From Comamonadaceae bacterium (GTDB lineage: Bacteria; Pseudomonadota; Gammaproteobacteria; Burkholderiales; Burkholderiaceae_C): 64,000 nucleotides of DNA. This document shows positions 25,774-34,264 of this stretch, piece by piece. Below the pieces are notes generated by a model, which made no database searches, was not told where the DNA came from, and worked only from the letters and a program-made list of their open reading frames with translations. Each line of letters starts with the position of its first letter. Position 1 is the stretch's first letter. The DNA is taken from the NCBI GenBank assembly GCA_021299875.1, contig JAJTEW010000008.1:372001-436000 (forward strand). Direction: 5' to 3'. Both the position numbers and the translations under genes were made by a program.

Positions 25774-27120
25774 ATGTCCACAGTCTTCAACTTCACCTTC
25801 GTGCCCTGGTTCCGGTCGGTGGCACCTTACATCCACATGCACCGGGGCAAGACCTTTGTGGTGGGCATCGCGGGCGAGGCCATTGCAGCGGGCAAGCTGC
25901 AAAACCTGGCGCAAGACCTGGCACTGATCCAGAGCATGGGCGTCAAGATCGTTCTGGTGCATGGCTTTCGCCCGCAGGTGAATGAACAACTGGCGGCCAA
26001 GGGGCACACGCCCAAATACGCTCACGGCATCCGCATCACCGACAGCGTGGCGCTGGACTGCGCACAAGAAGCCGCAGGCCAGCTGCGCTACGAGATCGAA
26101 GCCGCCTTCAGCCAGGGCCTGCCCAACACGCCCATGGCGGGCTCCACGGTGCGGGTGTTGTCGGGCAACTTCATCACGGCGAAGCCCGTGGGCATTGTGG
26201 ACGGCGTGGATTTCATCCACTCGGGCCTGGTGCGCAAGGTCGACGTAGACGGCATCATGCGCACATTGGACATGGGCGCCATGGTCTTGCTCTCCCCCTT
26301 TGGTTTTTCGCCCACGGGCGAGGCCTTCAACCTGGCCATGGAGGAAGTGGCCACCAGCGTCGCCACCGAGCTGCAGGCCGACAAGCTGATTTTTGTGACC
26401 GAGATCCCAGGCATCCGCATGCAGCCGAACGAGCCTGCAAGCGACGACAACCCGATCGACACCGAGCTGCCGCTGGCCGCGGCCAAGCAATTGCTGGCCT
26501 CGCTGCCCCGGCCGACCGAGTCGACCGACATCGGCTTTTACCTTCAGCATTGCGTGAAGGCTTGCGAAGAAGGCGTGGAGCGCTCGCACATTCTGCCCTT
26601 TGCGGTGGACGGCTCGCTGCTTTTAGAGGTGTATGTGCACGACGGCATCGGCACCATGGTGATCGATGAAAAACTGGAAGAGCTGCGCGAAGCCACTGCT
26701 GACGACGTGGGTGGCATCTTGCAATTGATCGAGCCGTTTGAGAAAGACGGTACTTTGGTCAAACGCGACCGCACCGAGATCGAGCGGGACATTGACCACT
26801 ACACCATCATCGACCACGATGGCGTGATCTTTGCCTGCGCGGCGCTCTACCCCTACCCCGAAGCCAAAACCGCCGAGATGGCGGCGCTCACCGTGTCGCC
26901 CCAATCACAAGGCCAGGGGGATGGTGAAAAGGTGCTCAAGCGCATCGAACAACGCGCCCGCGCCATGGGGATCAAGAGCATTTTTGTGCTGACCACGCGC
27001 ACCATGCACTGGTTCATCAAGCGCGGCTTTGTCCAGGTCGATCCTGACTGGCTGCCCGAAGCGCGCAAACGCAAGTACAACTGGGATCGCAAGAGCCAGG
27101 TGCTGGTCAAGAAGCTCTAA
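25774..27120 (+). CDS. argA: amino-acid N-acetyltransferase (N-acetylglutamate synthase)
   Basis: First enzyme of arginine biosynthesis, acetylating glutamate from acetyl-CoA. The 448-residue protein has an N-terminal amino acid kinase-like domain (about 20-275; VVGIAGEAIAAGKLQNLAQD, KIVLVHGFRPQVNEQL) that binds arginine for feedback control, and a C-terminal GNAT domain (about 295-435; AALTVSPQSQGQGDGEKVL). It starts 17 bases after vapC, so it may share the vapBC transcript. argG is elsewhere in the window. Confidence 0.96.
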   Translation: MSTVFNFTFVPWFRSVAPYIHMHRGKTFVVGIAGEAIAAGKLQNLAQDLALIQSMGVKIVLVHGFRPQVNEQLAAKGHTPKYAHGIRITDSVALDCAQEAAGQLRYEIEAAFSQGLPNTPMAGSTVRVLSGNFITAKPVGIVDGVDFIHSGLVRKVDVDGIMRTLDMGAMVLLSPFGFSPTGEAFNLAMEEVATSVATELQADKLIFVTEIPGIRMQPNEPASDDNPIDTELPLAAAKQLLASLPRPTESTDIGFYLQHCVKACEEGVERSHILPFAVDGSLLLEVYVHDGIGTMVIDEKLEELREATADDVGGILQLIEPFEKDGTLVKRDRTEIERDIDHYTIIDHDGVIFACAALYPYPEAKTAEMAALTVSPQSQGQGDGEKVLKRIEQRARAMGIKSIFVLTTRTMHWFIKRGFVQVDPDWLPEARKRKYNWDRKSQVLVKKL

Positions 27121-27122
27121 AA

Positions 27123-28085
27123 ATGTGGTTCGGCCCTGTGCCATTCGCTTGGGGTTTGGCAGTTATGGCCTGTTTATCCCTTGCCACAAATCAGGTGCAT
27201 GCATTTTTGGGGCGCATGGATTTCACTGTGGAGGGAGATTTTTCGGAAACTGCCATCACCCGAGGCGTTAGAGCGTCTGAATTGAGTTGCAAAGAGACCC
27301 CCAATGGTCTTTGGGCCACCACAAAAGACCACGGCAGCGAATGCATTCGATATTGGATGGCGGGTCTTTCGCCCACCCAAAATGCCAAAGTCATGGTTTT
27401 TTTCCATGGTGACATTTGGGTTGGCGCAGGAAAAACCAATAAAAATTACCTCGCTCTAAGCCAAGACAAACTTGCCGAGCAAGCCGCGCAAATTCACCGA
27501 CAACTGGGCGTACCTTATATCTTCATAGGCAGACCTGGTACCCATGGGTCTTCAGGCGACCACATGCAAAGACGGCGTGAAATGGAGTCGCGTCAGATCA
27601 ATGCAGCGCTGGATGTCCTGAAACAACAGTGGGCCATCAAGGAATTTGTGATTGCTGGGCAAAGCGGTGGAGGCCATGTCACAGCTTCGCTTTTGACGAT
27701 GCGAAGCGACATCGTCTGCGCCGTGCCGACCTCTGCACCATCTTCCCCCAGCATCAGGTGGAAACTTTACGGTCGCACACGGGATACAACAGGCTATGCA
27801 GACTCCTATGAACCCACTGAAAAGTTCAACAAAGCCCTGATGCATCCAGAATTGCGTGTCTTCCTGGTCGGCGACCCAGAGGATTCCAATGTACTTTGGC
27901 CCTCACAGATTGTTTTAGCCGAAAAACTTGCAGGTCTGTCCATTCCCGTTGAAGTCATCAAAGGGATCGGATCAGGGCCAGATCGGCATGGCCTTAGCAA
28001 CACCGCGAGAAGAGTGGCCAGCTGGTGCTTGCAGGACATTCCTAGCGAAACAATCCTACAAAAGGCTAGCGGGCTGAAGGGCTAA
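27123..28085 (+). CDS. secreted alpha/beta hydrolase, unknown substrate
   Basis: A 320-residue protein with a hydrophobic N-terminal signal (about 5-28, to QVHA). The alpha/beta-hydrolase elements are the oxyanion stretch VMVFFHGD (about 90-97), nucleophile elbow GQSGGGH with Ser181, an acid in GDPEDSN (Asp251 or Asp254) and His289 in DRHGLSNT. Its base composition is visibly lower in GC than argA and dsbB, and codon use is less biased, so it may have been acquired horizontally. It starts 2 bases after the argA stop. Esterase or peptidase activity is possible; substrate cannot be told. Confidence 0.75.
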   Translation: MWFGPVPFAWGLAVMACLSLATNQVHAFLGRMDFTVEGDFSETAITRGVRASELSCKETPNGLWATTKDHGSECIRYWMAGLSPTQNAKVMVFFHGDIWVGAGKTNKNYLALSQDKLAEQAAQIHRQLGVPYIFIGRPGTHGSSGDHMQRRREMESRQINAALDVLKQQWAIKEFVIAGQSGGGHVTASLLTMRSDIVCAVPTSAPSSPSIRWKLYGRTRDTTGYADSYEPTEKFNKALMHPELRVFLVGDPEDSNVLWPSQIVLAEKLAGLSIPVEVIKGIGSGPDRHGLSNTARRVASWCLQDIPSETILQKASGLKG

Positions 28086-28160
28086 ATGATCCTTCACAAA
28101 CCTCCTCATCCAAGCATGCCAGATGCCGATCAACGAAGGGGCAGCACCCGTGCTGCCAAG

Positions 28161-28661
28161 TTACGCCGCAGGTTGACTCGACTTGAGGGCCACCCACAAG
28201 CCCAAGAGGCCAAACGCCACGAAGCACACGAATGACCAGTTGGCGATCGAGCCACCCCAAAAGGTCCAGTCAATCTTGCTGCAGTCACCGCTGCCTTTGA
28301 AGATCATGGGGATGGCGCGGTTGAGGGGAAAGTTTTCGACCATGCCATAGAAATCACGCCCGCAGTTCACCACCTCGGGCGGGTACCACTGCAGCCAACT
28401 TTGGCGGGCAGCGGTGAAAGCACCAAAGCCCGCAGTCAGTGTCAACAGCAGGCTGGATGCGACCAAGCCTTTTCCGCGCAAAAGCCAGCCAACCAAGGCC
28501 AGCACCACCACGCCGATCAGCGCGTAGCGCTGCACGATGCACATGGGGCAGGGATTCAGTCCGACCCCATGCTGCAAATACAGACCGAACACCAGCATGC
28601 CGATGCCTGACAAGGCAATCCACAGCATCCAGCGTTGAGGGGAGATGGCAGTCAATTTCAT
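28161..28661 (-). CDS. dsbB: disulfide bond formation protein DsbB
   Basis: Inner-membrane quinone reductase that reoxidises periplasmic DsbA. 166 residues with four membrane segments and two periplasmic cysteine pairs: Cys38 and Cys41 (NPCPMC) and Cys100 and Cys127 (VVNCGRD; SGDCSK). The length fits the family (about 160-175). No dsbA is adjacent. A terminator separates it from fpr upstream on the same strand. Confidence 0.96.
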   Translation of the reverse strand: MKLTAISPQRWMLWIALSGIGMLVFGLYLQHGVGLNPCPMCIVQRYALIGVVVLALVGWLLRGKGLVASSLLLTLTAGFGAFTAARQSWLQWYPPEVVNCGRDFYGMVENFPLNRAIPMIFKGSGDCSKIDWTFWGGSIANWSFVCFVAFGLLGLWVALKSSQPAA

Positions 28662-28672
28662 GGAAACTCTTC

Positions 28673-28700
28673 AAAAGCAAGGGGGCATTGTGCCCCCTTG
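28673..28700 (-). terminator. terminator between fpr and dsbB
   Basis: CAAGGGGGCA (28678-28687) and TGCCCCCTTG (28691-28700) form a perfect 10-bp stem with a 3-base loop. Read on the minus strand it is followed by CTTTTGA. It lies after the fpr stop, so dsbB should have its own promoter. Confidence 0.8.
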
Positions 28701-28744
28701 TTGATGGATCGGTTGATGCGCTGACGGACAAAGCCCCCAGGGCC

Positions 28745-29521
28745 TCAGGACTCGGCAAACGCCCGCTCGATGACGAAAGCACCGGGCGTGCTGGTGTTGC
28801 CCTCTTTCAAGCCGCGCTCTTCGCAAATGCGCTTGAGGTCTTTCAGCATTTCTGGCGATCCGCAAATCATCACGCGATCGGTCTCGGGGTTGAGCGGGGG
28901 CAACCCCAAATCGGCAAACAACTTGCCGTTTTCCATCAGTTCGGTCACGCGGCCTTGGTTTTTGTAGGGCTCGCGGGTCACAGTGGGGTAGTACAGCAAC
29001 TGCTGGCTGACCATCTCGCCCAAAAACTCGTGGGCGGGCAGCTCTTGCGTGATGTAGTCGTGGTAAGCCAGTTCATTGACTTGGCGCACGCCATGCACCA
29101 GGATCACTTTTTCAAAGCGCTCGTAGGTTTCGGGGTCGCGGATGATGCTCATGAACGGCGCCAAGCCGGTACCGGTGCCCATGAGGTACAGGTTTTTGCC
29201 AGGCAATAAATAGTCGCACAGCAGGGTGCCAGTAGGCTTGCGGCCCACGATGATGGTGTCGCCCACCTGGATGTGCTGCAGCTTGGAGGTCAAAGGGCCG
29301 TCGGGCACCTTGATGCTCAAGAACTCGAGGTACTCTTCGTAATTGGCGCTGGCAATCGAGTAGGCACGCAGCAGCGGTTTGCCGTTGTCGCCACGCAGGC
29401 CGATCATGGTGAAGTGGCCGTTTGAAAAGCGCAGGGCCTGGTCACGGGTGGTGGTGAAGCTGAACAGCCGATCGGTCCAGTGGTGAACGCTCAAAACGCG
29501 TTCTTCAAGAAAAGCACTCAT
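28745..29521 (-). CDS. fpr: ferredoxin-NADP reductase
   Basis: FAD enzyme passing electrons between NADPH and ferredoxin or flavodoxin. The ATG at 29521 gives 258 residues, the usual size of bacterial Fpr. FAD motif RAYSIAS (about 48-54), the NADP-binding GTGTGLAPFMSIIRD, the CGSPEM motif and the C-terminal AFVIERAFAES are present. It is divergent from the YggX gene across about 200 bases that include the near-palindrome TATATCCGTATA, a possible regulator site. Confidence 0.95.
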   Translation of the reverse strand: MSAFLEERVLSVHHWTDRLFSFTTTRDQALRFSNGHFTMIGLRGDNGKPLLRAYSIASANYEEYLEFLSIKVPDGPLTSKLQHIQVGDTIIVGRKPTGTLLCDYLLPGKNLYLMGTGTGLAPFMSIIRDPETYERFEKVILVHGVRQVNELAYHDYITQELPAHEFLGEMVSQQLLYYPTVTREPYKNQGRVTELMENGKLFADLGLPPLNPETDRVMICGSPEMLKDLKRICEERGLKEGNTSTPGAFVIERAFAES

Positions 29522-29723
29522 TTGGTATCGGTGTGTGTTGGGAGTCAGGAGAGACCCAATGCCCTTGGGGGATGCTGAAAGCTTGCTACATTTACGGCCT
29601 GCAAGACCACACGAAAATCGCAACAAATCGCATTGTCGTGTGATCGGCTTTCAACTGGAAATACTGAAATTCTATATCCGTATAACCAGCGCTTCTTAAG
29701 ACTGATCAAGGCTCGACATCACC

Positions 29724-29999
29724 ATGGCACGCACCGTTCAATGCATCAAACTCGGCAAAGAAGCTGAGGGGCTGGATTTTCCGCCCTACCCCGGCGATTT
29801 GGGCAAGCGCATTTGGGAGGGCGTGAGCAAGCAAGCCTGGGGCGATTGGCTCAAGCACCAGACCATGCTGGTCAACGAAAACCGCCTGAACCTGGCCGAC
29901 TTGCGTGCCCGCCAATACCTGGCGCGCCAGATGGAAAACCACTTCTTCGGCGACGGTGCCGATGCAGCCCAGGGCTACGTGCCCCCAGCGGCCAGCTGA
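29724..29999 (+). CDS. YggX-family Fe(II)-trafficking protein
   Basis: Small cytosolic protein linked to iron-sulfur cluster protection under oxidative stress. 91 residues, the normal size, with the conserved start [18 protein letters not shown] (Cys7), then [19 protein letters not shown] and [15 protein letters not shown]. It lies upstream of the MnmC-type oxidase and divergent from fpr, another redox gene. Confidence 0.96.
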   Translation: MARTVQCIKLGKEAEGLDFPPYPGDLGKRIWEGVSKQAWGDWLKHQTMLVNENRLNLADLRARQYLARQMENHFFGDGADAAQGYVPPAAS

Positions 30000-30035
30000 T
30001 CGCCGGCCGGTCTTTGCCCATCATTTGCTGAAGCT

Positions 30036-31196
30036 TTGAGCAGCCCTGACGACCCTCGCCGGGCACTGGTCATCGGTGCGGGCTTGTCGGGCTCTGCTGT
30101 CGCTTTCAGCTTGGCCCAGCGGGGCTGGGCTGTCACGGTCATGGACCGGGCAAAGGGCTTGGGTGCGGGGGCCTCGGGTCTGCCTGCAGGTCTGGCTGCA
30201 CCCCATGTTTCACCCGATGACAACGTCCTGTCACGCATCACCCGTGCGGGTGTACAGGCCACACTGCAACGCGCCCAAACCCTGCTGCACAGTGGCACCG
30301 ACTGGGGTCTGACGGGGGTTTTGGAGCACAACGTGGGGGGCAAGCGCAGACGCCCTCCGAATCCCAACGGGTCCGATTCGAGTGCTCTGGCCAGCCCTGC
30401 CCAAATAGCCGCAGCCGGCCTGCCGTTGGGCACACCCGCGCTGTGGCATGCGCAGGCGGGCTGGATACGGCCGCACCAATTGGTCGCAGCGCAGCTGCAA
30501 ACACCGGGTGTGCAGGTGCTTTGGGGCCAAGGTGTTCACAGTCTGGAGCGCATTGGCGCTGAATGGACCGTGCGTGACGCAAAAGGTCAGCCGCTGGGTC
30601 AAGCGCCTTGGGTGGTGGTGGCCAGCGCTTTTGACAGTCTGGGCTTGTTGCAGCCCCTGCCGGGTTTTGCGGTCCCGCTGAACCCCTTGCGCGGCCAAAT
30701 CAGTTTTGGCCACACGACCGATCTGAGTGCGCATGAGCGCCGGCTGCTGCCGCCCTTTCCAGTCAATGGGCATGGCAGTTTCATCAGCGGCGTGCCCACA
30801 CCCGAGGGCACGCCGGGCTGGTTCATCGGATCGACTTTCGAACGTCAATGCGAACAAGCCCCGGTGCGCCTTGAAGACCACGAGGCCAACCGGCTGCGTT
30901 TATCGACACTCTTGCCCGCCTTGGGCGAGGCCATGACCGCACAATTCGATCCGGCTCGGGTGCAAGGCTGGGCTGGCGTGCGCTGCACCCTGCCCAATCG
31001 ATTGCCTGCTGTGGGACACATTGACCCAGAGCGCTTGCCAGGCCTGTGCTTGAGCGCTGGCATGGGCGCACGCGGGATCAGCCTGTCGGTGCTGTGCGGG
31101 GAGTTGCTGGCCGCTGACTTGAACCACGACCCCCTGCCCTTGCCCCCCGAACTGAGCCGGCATGTGAGGGCTGAACGTTACGCCAACCCTGCTTGA
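30036..31196 (+). CDS. MnmC C-domain-type FAD-dependent oxidoreductase
   Basis: DadA/MnmC-like flavoprotein. 386 residues read from TTG 30036, with the FAD-binding RALVIGAGLSGSAVAFSLAQR at the N-terminus, GAGASGLPAGLAAPH, and the closing LPGLCLSAGMGARGISLSVL typical of the C-terminal part of MnmC, which oxidatively removes the carboxymethyl group of cmnm5U34 in tRNA. The methyltransferase domain that precedes it in E. coli MnmC is not present here; it may be a separate gene elsewhere. The stop overlaps a region of AT-rich palindrome before the next gene. Confidence 0.82.
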   Translation: MSSPDDPRRALVIGAGLSGSAVAFSLAQRGWAVTVMDRAKGLGAGASGLPAGLAAPHVSPDDNVLSRITRAGVQATLQRAQTLLHSGTDWGLTGVLEHNVGGKRRRPPNPNGSDSSALASPAQIAAAGLPLGTPALWHAQAGWIRPHQLVAAQLQTPGVQVLWGQGVHSLERIGAEWTVRDAKGQPLGQAPWVVVASAFDSLGLLQPLPGFAVPLNPLRGQISFGHTTDLSAHERRLLPPFPVNGHGSFISGVPTPEGTPGWFIGSTFERQCEQAPVRLEDHEANRLRLSTLLPALGEAMTAQFDPARVQGWAGVRCTLPNRLPAVGHIDPERLPGLCLSAGMGARGISLSVLCGELLAADLNHDPLPLPPELSRHVRAERYANPA

Positions 31197-31237
31197 GAGC
31201 GAAGCTGACAGATGGCCAACTATTATCAATATTTCTA

Positions 31238-31272
31238 ATTTTTGACTTTTCTGTTTACAAAAAATCAAAAAT
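31238..31272. promoter_or_regulatory. AT-rich inverted repeat before FMN glutamate-synthase-like gene
   Basis: ATTTTTGA (31238-31245) is perfectly inverted at TCAAAAAT (31265-31272) in a very AT-rich 115-base spacer. This could be an operator or promoter region; no regulator is nearby. Confidence 0.35.
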
Positions 31273-31312
31273 CAATCAACATGACTTGGGATTAACTCCA
31301 GGAGTCATTCAG

Positions 31313-32914
31313 GTGCGTCAATCTTTATCGCGTTACCTGCCGTGGTTATCGACCGCGCCTGCGGCCCTGCTGTTGCTGCCCTTTTCCCCTTGGGCGAGCG
31401 CTGGCTTGGCGGGACTTTTTGTTTTGGGCTGGGTGGACTTCAAGCAAACCAAACAAGCCGTGCGCCGCAACTACCCTCTTACCGGGCGCTTGCGTTACGC
31501 ACTGGAATACATTCGCCCCGAGCTGCGGCAGTATTTTCTAGAAGACGACGAAGAAAAGCTGCCGTTTTCGCGCAACCAGCGGGCCATGGTCTATGCCCGT
31601 TCCAAGATCGAAAATGACAAAAGAGGTTTTGGCAGCATCAAAGACATGTACAGCACAGGCACCGAATGGCTCGCCCACTCTTTACAGCCCGTGCAGTCCG
31701 ACCCAGCGACTTTCAGGGTGCGGGTAGGCGCGGGCCAATGCGCTCAACCTTACGACCTGTCGCTGCTCAACATCTCGGGCATGAGTTTTGGGGCGCTCTC
31801 GCCCAACGCCATCAAGGCCCTCAACCGAGGCGCGGCTTTGGGCGGTTTTGCGCACGACACCGGCGAAGGCAGCATCTCGGTTCACCACCGCGAGCATGGT
31901 GGCGACTTGATTTGGCAAATTGCTTCGGGGTATTTTGGCTGCCGCAGCCCCGACGGGCACTTTGACCCCGAGCGCTTTGCAATGCAAGCCCAGGCACCGC
32001 AGGTCAAGATGATCGAGGTGAAACTTTCCCAGGGTGCCAAACCAGGACACGGCGGTGTGCTGCCCAAAGCGAAACTAAGCCCCGAAATCGCCGAAGCTCG
32101 GGGTGTGCCCATGGGCCAAGACTGCGTTTCTCCAGCACGACATTCGGCCTTCTCCAGTCCCATCGAATTGTTGAACTTTGTGTCCCAATTGCGCCAGCTG
32201 TCCGGGGGCAAACCGGTAGGTATCAAACTGTGTGTGGGTCAACCGGCAGAATGGTTTTCCATTGTGAAAGCGATGTTGGCCACCGGCCAAACACCGGACT
32301 TCGTGGTGGTCGATGGGGCGGAAGGCGGCACAGGCGCTGCACCGATCGAATTTGCAGACCACGTCGGCATGCCCCTGCGCGATGGGCTGCGCTTGGTTCA
32401 CAACAGCTTGGTGGGCGCGGGTCTGCGCGATCGCATCAAGATCGGCGCTTCGGGCAAGGTGATTTCGGCTTTTGACATTGCACGATGCCTGGCGCTGGGG
32501 GCCGATTGGTGCAATTCAGCGCGAGGCTTCATGTTTGCGCTGGGCTGCATCCAGTCGCGCAGCTGCCACACCGACCACTGCCCCACGGGCGTGGCCACAC
32601 AAGACCCCATTCGCCAACGGGCCATCGTGGTCACCGACAAAGCCGAGCGGGTGTATTACTTTCACGCCAATACGCTGCATGCGCTGGCAGATCTGGTGGG
32701 CGCTGCGGGCCTGCACCAGCCTGGCCAAATCACGCCGCACCACCTGATGATCCGGCATGCCCACGGCCAGGCCAAATCGCTGGCAGACAGCACAGTCACA
32801 CTGGCACATGGACAGCTGCTGGTCAACGACCTGGCTGCCCCTGAGCTGCCCAGTCCGTTTGCCGAGTTCTGGTCAACGAGTTCCGCTGAACATTGGGGCG
32901 TGCCAAGCACCTGA
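31313..32914 (+). CDS. FMN-binding glutamate synthase-like membrane protein
   Basis: Homologue of the FMN/iron-sulfur synthase domain of glutamate synthase. GTG 31313 is chosen since AGGAG lies upstream and the earlier frame is AT-rich non-coding; 533 residues. Two hydrophobic stretches near the N-terminus (about 10-45) suggest a membrane anchor. The core shows NISGMSFGALSPNAIKALN, HDTGEGSIS, KLSQGAKPGHGG, VVDGAEGGTGAAP and IKIGASGKV; cysteines in GCIQSRSCHTDHCPTG may bind a cluster. It lacks the glutaminase domain, so it probably does not make glutamate from glutamine; true substrate unknown. Confidence 0.9.
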   Translation: MRQSLSRYLPWLSTAPAALLLLPFSPWASAGLAGLFVLGWVDFKQTKQAVRRNYPLTGRLRYALEYIRPELRQYFLEDDEEKLPFSRNQRAMVYARSKIENDKRGFGSIKDMYSTGTEWLAHSLQPVQSDPATFRVRVGAGQCAQPYDLSLLNISGMSFGALSPNAIKALNRGAALGGFAHDTGEGSISVHHREHGGDLIWQIASGYFGCRSPDGHFDPERFAMQAQAPQVKMIEVKLSQGAKPGHGGVLPKAKLSPEIAEARGVPMGQDCVSPARHSAFSSPIELLNFVSQLRQLSGGKPVGIKLCVGQPAEWFSIVKAMLATGQTPDFVVVDGAEGGTGAAPIEFADHVGMPLRDGLRLVHNSLVGAGLRDRIKIGASGKVISAFDIARCLALGADWCNSARGFMFALGCIQSRSCHTDHCPTGVATQDPIRQRAIVVTDKAERVYYFHANTLHALADLVGAAGLHQPGQITPHHLMIRHAHGQAKSLADSTVTLAHGQLLVNDLAAPELPSPFAEFWSTSSAEHWGVPST

Positions 32915-32940
32915 GCAAAGACAGCCCAAAACCTCGCGAT

Positions 32941-34140
32941 TTATTTGATCGCCTCTGCAGGACGGCGGTTTTTAACATACGCATCGGCGGGCAAATGGTT
33001 TTTGCCATCGGCGTAGCGCCATTGCACCATGGTGCCTTTGCCACCGACCAGGTCGAGTTTGCCCACATACGCACCCATGGTGGATTGCTGGTCAATGGCA
33101 CGGAACTCGGCGGGGCCAAACGGTGTGCTGAACTTCAGGCCACGCATGGCCATCACCAGCTTTTCATTGTCCACGCTGCCCGCTTTTTTGATGCCTGCAA
33201 AAATGGACTGCATGGTGGCATAACCCACCACCGAGCCGAGTTTGGGGTTTTCGCCAAACTTGCGGTAGTAGTTGGCCGCAAAGCTGGCGTGCTCACGGGT
33301 GTCAATCTGGTCCCAGGGGTAGCCGGTCACGATCCAGCCCTTGGGAGTTTCGTCTTTCAGCACTTCCAGGTACTCGGGCTCACCCGAGAGCATGGACACG
33401 ACGGGAGTCTTGGGAAAGATGTTGCGCTGGTTGCCTTCGCGCACCAATTTGGCCAAGTCGGCACCAAAGGTCACGTTGAAGACCGCATCGGGCTTGGCGG
33501 CCATGGTGGCTGTGAGGGTGCTGCCCGCGTCGATCTTGCCCAGCGCAGGCCATTGTTCGCTCACAAACTCGACGTCCGGGCGCTTGGCTTTGAGCAGCTC
33601 CTTGAAGCTGGCCACCGAGCTTTGGCCATATTCGTAGTTGGGCGCGATCGTAGCCCAGCGCTTGGCCGGCATCTTGGCCGCCTCATCGACCAACATGGAC
33701 GCTTGCATGTAGGTGCTGGCCCTCAGGCGAAAGGTGTAACGGTTGCCTTTTTCCCAAACAATGGCGTCGGTCAGAGGCTCGCTGGCGATGAACAAGCGCT
33801 TGTTTTTGGCCGCATGGTCGGCCAAGGCCAAACCCACATTCGACAAAAAACCACCCGCCAAAATATCAACTTTTTCCTTGGACGTGAGCTCAATCGCGTG
33901 GCGCAAGGCTTCGTCGGGTTTGCCGGCATCGTCACGCGCAATCACTTCCACCTTGCGCCCCAACAAGCCGCCCTGAGCGTTGATTTCCTCGACCGCCAAC
34001 TGCCAGCCTTGCCGATAGGGCTGGGTGAACTGGGGTATGGACGAGTAACTGTTGATTTCACCAATTTTGATGGGTGTTTGGGCCACAACGGGCGCAGCAG
34101 CGGCGGCGAACAACCAACCGACGGCAATGAGGCGATTCAT
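32941..34140 (-). CDS. LivK-type periplasmic binding protein, orphan
   Basis: Solute-binding protein of the branched-chain amino acid/amide (HAAT) ABC family. 399 residues from the ATG at 34140, with a signal peptide (to APVVAQ), the family start IKIGEINSYSSIPQFTQPYR, QGGLLGRKVEVIARDDAGKP and ASEPLTDA. No permease or ATPase gene is adjacent, so it either serves a distant transporter or the one at 10217-13500. It converges on the glutamate synthase-like gene 26 bases away. Confidence 0.9.
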   Translation of the reverse strand: MNRLIAVGWLFAAAAAPVVAQTPIKIGEINSYSSIPQFTQPYRQGWQLAVEEINAQGGLLGRKVEVIARDDAGKPDEALRHAIELTSKEKVDILAGGFLSNVGLALADHAAKNKRLFIASEPLTDAIVWEKGNRYTFRLRASTYMQASMLVDEAAKMPAKRWATIAPNYEYGQSSVASFKELLKAKRPDVEFVSEQWPALGKIDAGSTLTATMAAKPDAVFNVTFGADLAKLVREGNQRNIFPKTPVVSMLSGEPEYLEVLKDETPKGWIVTGYPWDQIDTREHASFAANYYRKFGENPKLGSVVGYATMQSIFAGIKKAGSVDNEKLVMAMRGLKFSTPFGPAEFRAIDQQSTMGAYVGKLDLVGGKGTMVQWRYADGKNHLPADAYVKNRRPAEAIK

Positions 34141-34264
34141 GGGAATTTCCAAGGCTGAAAAGCAAAAGAGGTGACTGTACCAGCGCCCCAAAAACTTGTC
34201 GCTTTGGGGACATAAGCCCCCGTTCTGGATCACGGCCTCGCCATCGGGTCCTTCAGCGGCCACC

